DNA from: an uncultured Pseudomonas sp. | Lineage (GTDB): Bacteria > Pseudomonadota > Gammaproteobacteria > Pseudomonadales > Pseudomonadaceae | Direction: 5' to 3' | Length of the DNA: 64,000 nucleotides | Assembly (NCBI GenBank): GCA_943912755.1 | Contig: CALTWF010000329.1 | Coordinates: forward strand, 20,757-84,756 | Shown: positions 60,452-64,000 of the stretch, piece by piece | Numbering within the stretch: position 1 is the stretch's first letter | How the letters are laid out: each line of letters starts with the position of its first letter | Notes under the pieces: model-generated | Seen by the model: the letters and a program-made list of their open reading frames with translations, nothing else | Databases searched by the model: none | What the model was told of the DNA's origin: nothing | Program-made: the position numbers and the translations under genes

Positions 60452-62776
60452 ATGAAACGAATCTTACTATATCTGCTTTTAGCAGTGATGCCAGTTATGG
60501 CTTTTGCTGCTGATACGCAAGAGCAGATAGTTCAAAAAATTGATGAACATGAGATATGCAGTAATCAAACGCAAGAAACCTTTTCCAAATGCGCTAATTA
60601 CAATATCGAGAAATCAAATTTCGGCTATATCGAATCGCTCAATACTGCAGGTTCTGCCGCATTTACGTCATTGGTCGTCTCTCAATTTACTAAAAATGAA
60701 GTAACCGTTGAACCATCAAAAAGCACTACTGGCCTGAATTTTCTGTTTGAATTGATAAGCACCTTTGGCGCAATTCTTTGTGAGCTTGCGCTTGTTGCTA
60801 CTGTCGTAGTTCAGCTAATGAGGCTTAAAACAGGGCAGCATGAAGGCGATTTTATGGGGCATGGCTTTGGCTATGCGTTCATAAACTACGCAATGATATT
60901 CGGGCTGGTGGCCTGCGGGGGGCTGTATACGCTCATATGGGGTTCTCTATTCGCCGGGATCTTGCTTGGTAGCTATGCAGCCACATCATGGTTGCCTTAT
61001 CTCTCAGATACGACAGTGAATGACCCTGCAGCTTATCAGCAGCGTTCTGAAAATATGGCTACTGAACAAATTGGAAAGATCTTCGATTCGATGGTGCGTA
61101 TCGCTGACAACAATGACCGTATGCGCCTTTCCATGTATCAAAATAATTTGAGGATTGAAGGAATTTCAGTTGCATTTAAGGACAATGCTTTTTCAACGTG
61201 CTTGAAAGATTCTAAGCCTGAGAGCGATGTAATATTCATTCAAAGTCTCAAAGATGGTGAAATTACGAGAAGTCAGAAATGTCTTGTCACTGCTGGCTAT
61301 GCGTCCTTTGATGCTGGGTCTGTTTCGTATTCTGGTGTCCAGCCCGTCATTTCAAACGCTTTGATTGATTTGAACAAACAAGCAAGAATCTATCAGTATG
61401 AATATAAAAAATCCCTCTGCACAAATGCTTTAAAGGTTGAAAATAAAAGAGACGCATTGAAGGCTTCATTTGATCCATACGCTGATTGCTTAAACGTAAA
61501 TTCTTTGGGTGTGCCAGTTCTTGGCGAGAATGGAATAGCTTCTTTCCTCCCTGAAAGTGATTCATCTGCTGATAGTCTTAAAGATATAAAGAAAAAAGCC
61601 TTGGAAGCTTTTTCAAACGAATTTGCAAAGTATGGTGTGCAAGTCGGCACTGATATGCAGAATGAAAAAATTTCGGGAAGTAGTGATTTTATAAAAATAT
61701 TTTATAGCATTTCAACACAACAGACTGGCTATAAAAAATGGCGTTCAACAATGGGCGATGAATTAGCGAAAATTTATTCATCCAGTGGTTCAGCTATTTC
61801 AGCTTCTATGAATTCTCTTGGTAAATCAGAAGAAGAAGAAAAGGCAAGGGTTTCAGGTTTGTCTGGCGGTTTAGCTAAATTCAAATTCATTGATAGAGAT
61901 ACAAGCTTATCTCAAGTATTAGGTGATAGCTCTTGGATTAACTCACAAGCTATAAAATCATATATTTTAAGCGCTGCAAATTATCTTGGCGGAAATGTCT
62001 TTGATGATGCTGGGTTTACGGGGTTAAATTGTTTTGCAACGAATAATGCTTGTCAGGTTCCTTACTTAAACCAATTGGCTGCTACATCCGCTTCTAATTT
62101 GGCTTTTGCTCAATCCCTTTTTGAAGCAATTGTGTTTGTAAAATTAATGTATATAGGTCTTGAACAATCTGATCCACAATCGCCTTGGTTGGGGTATTTG
62201 GAAATATTACTTATGGTTCTGAAAGCTGATTTTACCTTTTCGTTGTTGCGAATTTTAGCAAGCCTGACGCCCGTTATCGTATTGGGGGGGATGATGCTCG
62301 CAACTGTATCAGCAGCATTAGGAATGTATATTTGCTATATGATTGATTTGATAAAATATGCAAGCCCGTTACCGAAAAACTTCAAATCTGTTTCCCTGAA
62401 TGGAACTATTAAATCTGTTTTTTATGGGGCTTTGTGGTTGTTAATATCATTCATAGTAATTATGTCTTTGTATTTGGCTGTCCTTGTCGTATATGGAATA
62501 TTGATTGTTGTTGTTGGATATTTTGCATATACCCTCGGAACTGGATTTATTGGTGAAAGTGGCGAAATAATAAATTCAGTAGTAAATTTCTGTCTTGTGC
62601 TATTCGTTTTTCAGCTTCTTGACGTTACTTTCATACTCAAGCTAAGCTCTATGGCAGGTCGTGCAGTTTCTTTATTGCAAAGCTATATGTGTGTAAATTT
62701 GAATAATCACGGATTGGGCGAAAAAATGCAGGCGCAAATTTCAAGTCAGGTTCAGAAATTAGCCCATATAATATAA
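60452..62776 (+). CDS. Giant polytopic membrane protein (DotA/TraY- or VirB6-like architecture)
   Basis: 774 aa. A signal peptide (MPVMAFA) leads to a short cysteine-containing exposed segment. Helices lie at about 95-120 and 135-175 (LLFELISTFGAILCELALVA; YAMIFGLVACGGLYTLIWG). A ~380-residue loop with cysteines comes next. At least five C-terminal helices follow (LLRILASLTPVIVLGGMMLA; FIVIMSLYLAVLVVYGILIV). It is the fourth protein of this design in the window. The role is inferred as for the others. Confidence 0.75.
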   Translation: MKRILLYLLLAVMPVMAFAADTQEQIVQKIDEHEICSNQTQETFSKCANYNIEKSNFGYIESLNTAGSAAFTSLVVSQFTKNEVTVEPSKSTTGLNFLFELISTFGAILCELALVATVVVQLMRLKTGQHEGDFMGHGFGYAFINYAMIFGLVACGGLYTLIWGSLFAGILLGSYAATSWLPYLSDTTVNDPAAYQQRSENMATEQIGKIFDSMVRIADNNDRMRLSMYQNNLRIEGISVAFKDNAFSTCLKDSKPESDVIFIQSLKDGEITRSQKCLVTAGYASFDAGSVSYSGVQPVISNALIDLNKQARIYQYEYKKSLCTNALKVENKRDALKASFDPYADCLNVNSLGVPVLGENGIASFLPESDSSADSLKDIKKKALEAFSNEFAKYGVQVGTDMQNEKISGSSDFIKIFYSISTQQTGYKKWRSTMGDELAKIYSSSGSAISASMNSLGKSEEEEKARVSGLSGGLAKFKFIDRDTSLSQVLGDSSWINSQAIKSYILSAANYLGGNVFDDAGFTGLNCFATNNACQVPYLNQLAATSASNLAFAQSLFEAIVFVKLMYIGLEQSDPQSPWLGYLEILLMVLKADFTFSLLRILASLTPVIVLGGMMLATVSAALGMYICYMIDLIKYASPLPKNFKSVSLNGTIKSVFYGALWLLISFIVIMSLYLAVLVVYGILIVVVGYFAYTLGTGFIGESGEIINSVVNFCLVLFVFQLLDVTFILKLSSMAGRAVSLLQSYMCVNLNNHGLGEKMQAQISSQVQKLAHII

Positions 62777-62836
62777 AAATAAATTCGATGAGTGGATTAG
62801 ATATTTTATTTAATTCACTTGTTAGCTAAAAATAAT

Positions 62837-62858
62837 ATGCTATAATTGGATTAAAGAA
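62837..62858 (+). promoter_or_regulatory. Element promoter
   Basis: TATGCTATAATTGGATTAAAGAAAT; -10 at 62,841-62,846. Unusually, a Shine-Dalgarno-like TGGAGA follows before the ATG. Confidence 0.75.
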
Positions 62859-62878
62859 ATTAAAATGGAGAAACGAAA

Positions 62879-63103
62879 ATGACATTGTTCTTAGATTTAG
62901 CAAGCGGATTTGCTTCAAGGCTTAAATCCTTCGTCATTGCATTTGCTTGCCTGTTCATTCTTTTCTTTATGTTTTATGGACATTCGCTGGTTTCAGGAAA
63001 GATGATTGATGATCATAATTTCTTGATTATCATGGCTCCAGCTTTGATTTCCATTAGTTTTTTGAAGTTTATGAAATATATCAAAGGTTTGGAAGGTGAA
63101 TAA
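62879..63103 (+). CDS. Small membrane protein
   Basis: 74 aa, two helices (FVIAFACLFILFFMFYG; FLIIMAPALISISFLKFM). TGGAGA lies 9 nt before the ATG. The stop overlaps the next start (TAATG). Confidence 0.7.
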   Translation: MTLFLDLASGFASRLKSFVIAFACLFILFFMFYGHSLVSGKMIDDHNFLIIMAPALISISFLKFMKYIKGLEGE

Positions 63104-63405
63104 TGAACGATGCGTTTAAACAATATGTGATTTTAAAATGGGCTTTGCTCATTATCTTCACGATCTTTTTCTATAAAGTCGTAGTTTCTTACGCACTCGG
63201 AATCTTTGTTTGGGATTTTTCGCCCGAACTGCATGGATTTTCAGCACGTTCGATTTCTATTGCTCACGCTGACTTCATGGCTAATAACAGTGCGTTTCAC
63301 TATTACTTTATGATCGGATTCGCATTCGTCTGGATGGTGGGTGGTTTGATTTCCTCAAAAATTCTGATTAATCGTATCCACTTGCAAGCTCGCCGCTTCA
63401 ACTGA
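63103..63405 (+). CDS. Small membrane protein
   Basis: 100 aa, two helices (WALLIIFTIFFYKVVVSYAL; YYFMIGFAFVWMVGGLI) around an exposed loop. It is translationally coupled to the preceding gene and is the last recognisable gene of the AT-rich element in this window. Confidence 0.7.
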   Translation: MNDAFKQYVILKWALLIIFTIFFYKVVVSYALGIFVWDFSPELHGFSARSISIAHADFMANNSAFHYYFMIGFAFVWMVGGLISSKILINRIHLQARRFN

Positions 63406-63434
63406 AAGCTACCAAATTTAGGTAGCTTTTTTTT
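63405..63434 (+). terminator. Rho-independent terminator
   Basis: AAAGCTACC-AAATTTA-GGTAGCTTT stem, then T tract. Confidence 0.85.
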
Positions 63435-63480
63435 CGTCTGAGCCTTGGGGTTCAGCGCTTCTGCTCGATCCTTTTCGGGT

Positions 63481-63805
63481 CTGCCAGACCTCTGCCATAG
63501 TCGTAGCAACCTTCTGCCATACATCTGCCATAGCCATAGCAACCTTCTGCCATGTTCCTGCCATAGCCATAGCAACGGGCTGCTAACGTTCTGCTATGCG
63601 TCTACCAGCTTCCTGCTAACCATCTGCCATTCCTCTACCATGCGCCTGCCAGTGGCCTGCCAACCGGCTACCAGTTTCCTTCCAAGGTTCTGCCATTCTT
63701 CTGCTAATCGTCTAACAGAAGCCTGCCACATGCTTGCTATGGGCCTGCCAGCCTCCTGCCAGATTCCTGCTATGGGTCTGCCATAGGTATGGCATAACCC
63801 TGCCA
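63481..63805. repeat. Array of 30 degenerate 11-bp repeats
   Basis: A CTGCCA-like hexamer (CTGCCA, CTGCTA, CTACCA, ATAGCA, GTAGCA and close variants; one unit, ATGGCA, is weaker) occurs at 63,481, 63,492, 63,503 and so on to 63,800. All 30 units keep an exact 11-bp register without an insertion or deletion. The intervening 5 bp vary. Base composition is clearly higher in GC than the element to the left. No convincing gene is seen; open frames across it follow from the repeat itself. Confidence 0.9.
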
Positions 63806-63889
63806 GAGCGCCAGAGTGACGTTAGAAATTGGTGTAAAGGGTAGGGCGGGGATCTGCAGCTCGACCTATGGCCGTGTCGTGCTGAGGGG

Positions 63890-63939
63890 CTGCTATGGAT
63901 CTGGTAGGCGTATAGCAACCATCTGCCATGTTACTGCTA
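63890..63939. repeat. Second block of five 11-bp repeats
   Basis: CTGCTA at 63,890, CTGGTA at 63,901, ATAGCA at 63,912, CTGCCA at 63,923 and CTGCTA at 63,934 are again 11 bp apart. The block is out of phase with the main array, from which it is separated by 84 bp. Confidence 0.85.
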
Positions 63940-63959
63940 TACAGTTTGCGGATTCCACG

Positions 63960-64000
63960 ACACTTGGACACCCAGCCCACGCTCATTTGGACACTCGTTC
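63960..64000. other. Possible edge of another insertion (TTGGACAC repeats)
   Basis: CTTGGACACCCA and TTTGGACACTCG are 26 bp apart at the window end. Multiple TTGGACAC-type repeats occur at the termini of IS21-family elements in Pseudomonas. The rest of any such element is outside the window. Confidence 0.3.

Noticed and set aside
20566..63405. Prophage or phage-plasmid
   Set aside because: No capsid, terminase, tail or lysis genes were recognised; the relaxase and large exported membrane proteins point to conjugation.
63445..63786. Open frames of 113 codons (plus) and 68-90 codons (minus) in the 11-bp array
   Set aside because: An 11-bp repeat without stops opens several frames at once; no start signal and no consistent coding bias.
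63481..63939. CRISPR array
   Set aside because: Repeat unit of 11 bp with only a hexamer conserved; no 25-40 bp repeats with equal-length spacers and no cas genes.

Overview
The first 15 kb are GC-rich chromosome of a Pseudomonas, most likely of the fluorescens/putida/protegens lineage. The evidence is the folM-DUF1244-hopJ cluster, a short LOV photoreceptor beside a MerR/LitR-type regulator, the divergent hmgR / hmgA-fahA-maiA homogentisate operon, a leucine-dehydrogenase-like gene, LexA-boxed yebG, and REP/REPIN repeats with the GTGGGAGC core. At about 15,063 a host psiE gene is cut after codon 83 and base composition falls abruptly. Almost everything from there to about 63,430 is AT-rich foreign DNA.

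The junction region (15.06-19.93 kb) holds a second, complete psiE, a 1072-aa fused restriction-modification protein (Type IIG-like), and a third, more AT-rich complete psiE. psiE therefore looks like a repeated insertion target or a gene carried by the incoming elements. Next comes a plasmid-like replication module (20.2-22.2 kb): four iteron-like repeats, two small probable DNA-binding proteins and a RepB-type primase. A 974-aa secreted repeat protein follows.

Blocks of the element: 25.8-32.9 kb (minus strand) carries two very large signal-peptide-bearing polytopic membrane proteins. 32.9-39.0 kb carries small unknown proteins, partly paralogous, plus an orphan adenine methyltransferase. 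39.0-41.3 kb has a minus-strand cluster including an AT-hook protein and its partial paralogue. 41.5-47.4 kb has proteins resembling relaxase-associated (LPD7-like) segments and several unknowns. 47.4-51.3 kb (minus) is a mobilisation operon with an HUH relaxase and a relaxosome-like partner. 51.3-63.4 kb (plus) is a series of mostly single-gene units, many encoding small membrane or secreted proteins, plus two more giant polytopic proteins. This fits part of an integrative conjugative or mobilisable element whose transfer-channel proteins are mostly unrecognisable. No integrase, coupling protein or secretion ATPase lies in the window, so the element probably extends beyond it.

The most unusual feature is the expression signal. 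About two dozen units on both strands start with the same module: an extended -10 (TGCTATAAT), an ATAACAAAT-like start region, then a short A/T-only leader with no Shine-Dalgarno sequence before the ATG, and usually a rho-independent terminator after the gene. Four of these promoters also carry a TTGCGGTATAGCG box at a fixed 34-35 nt from the -10, where class II activators sit. Six more copies of the TTGCGGTATA core cluster in the divergent intergenic region at 51.37-51.63 kb.

After the last element gene (63,405) the sequence turns GC-richer. It contains 30 consecutive degenerate repeats (CTGCYA core) in an unbroken 11-bp register, then five more. This resembles the 11-bp repeat centromeres of ParR-type partition systems. 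The window ends in two TTGGACAC-type repeats that may be the edge of another insertion.
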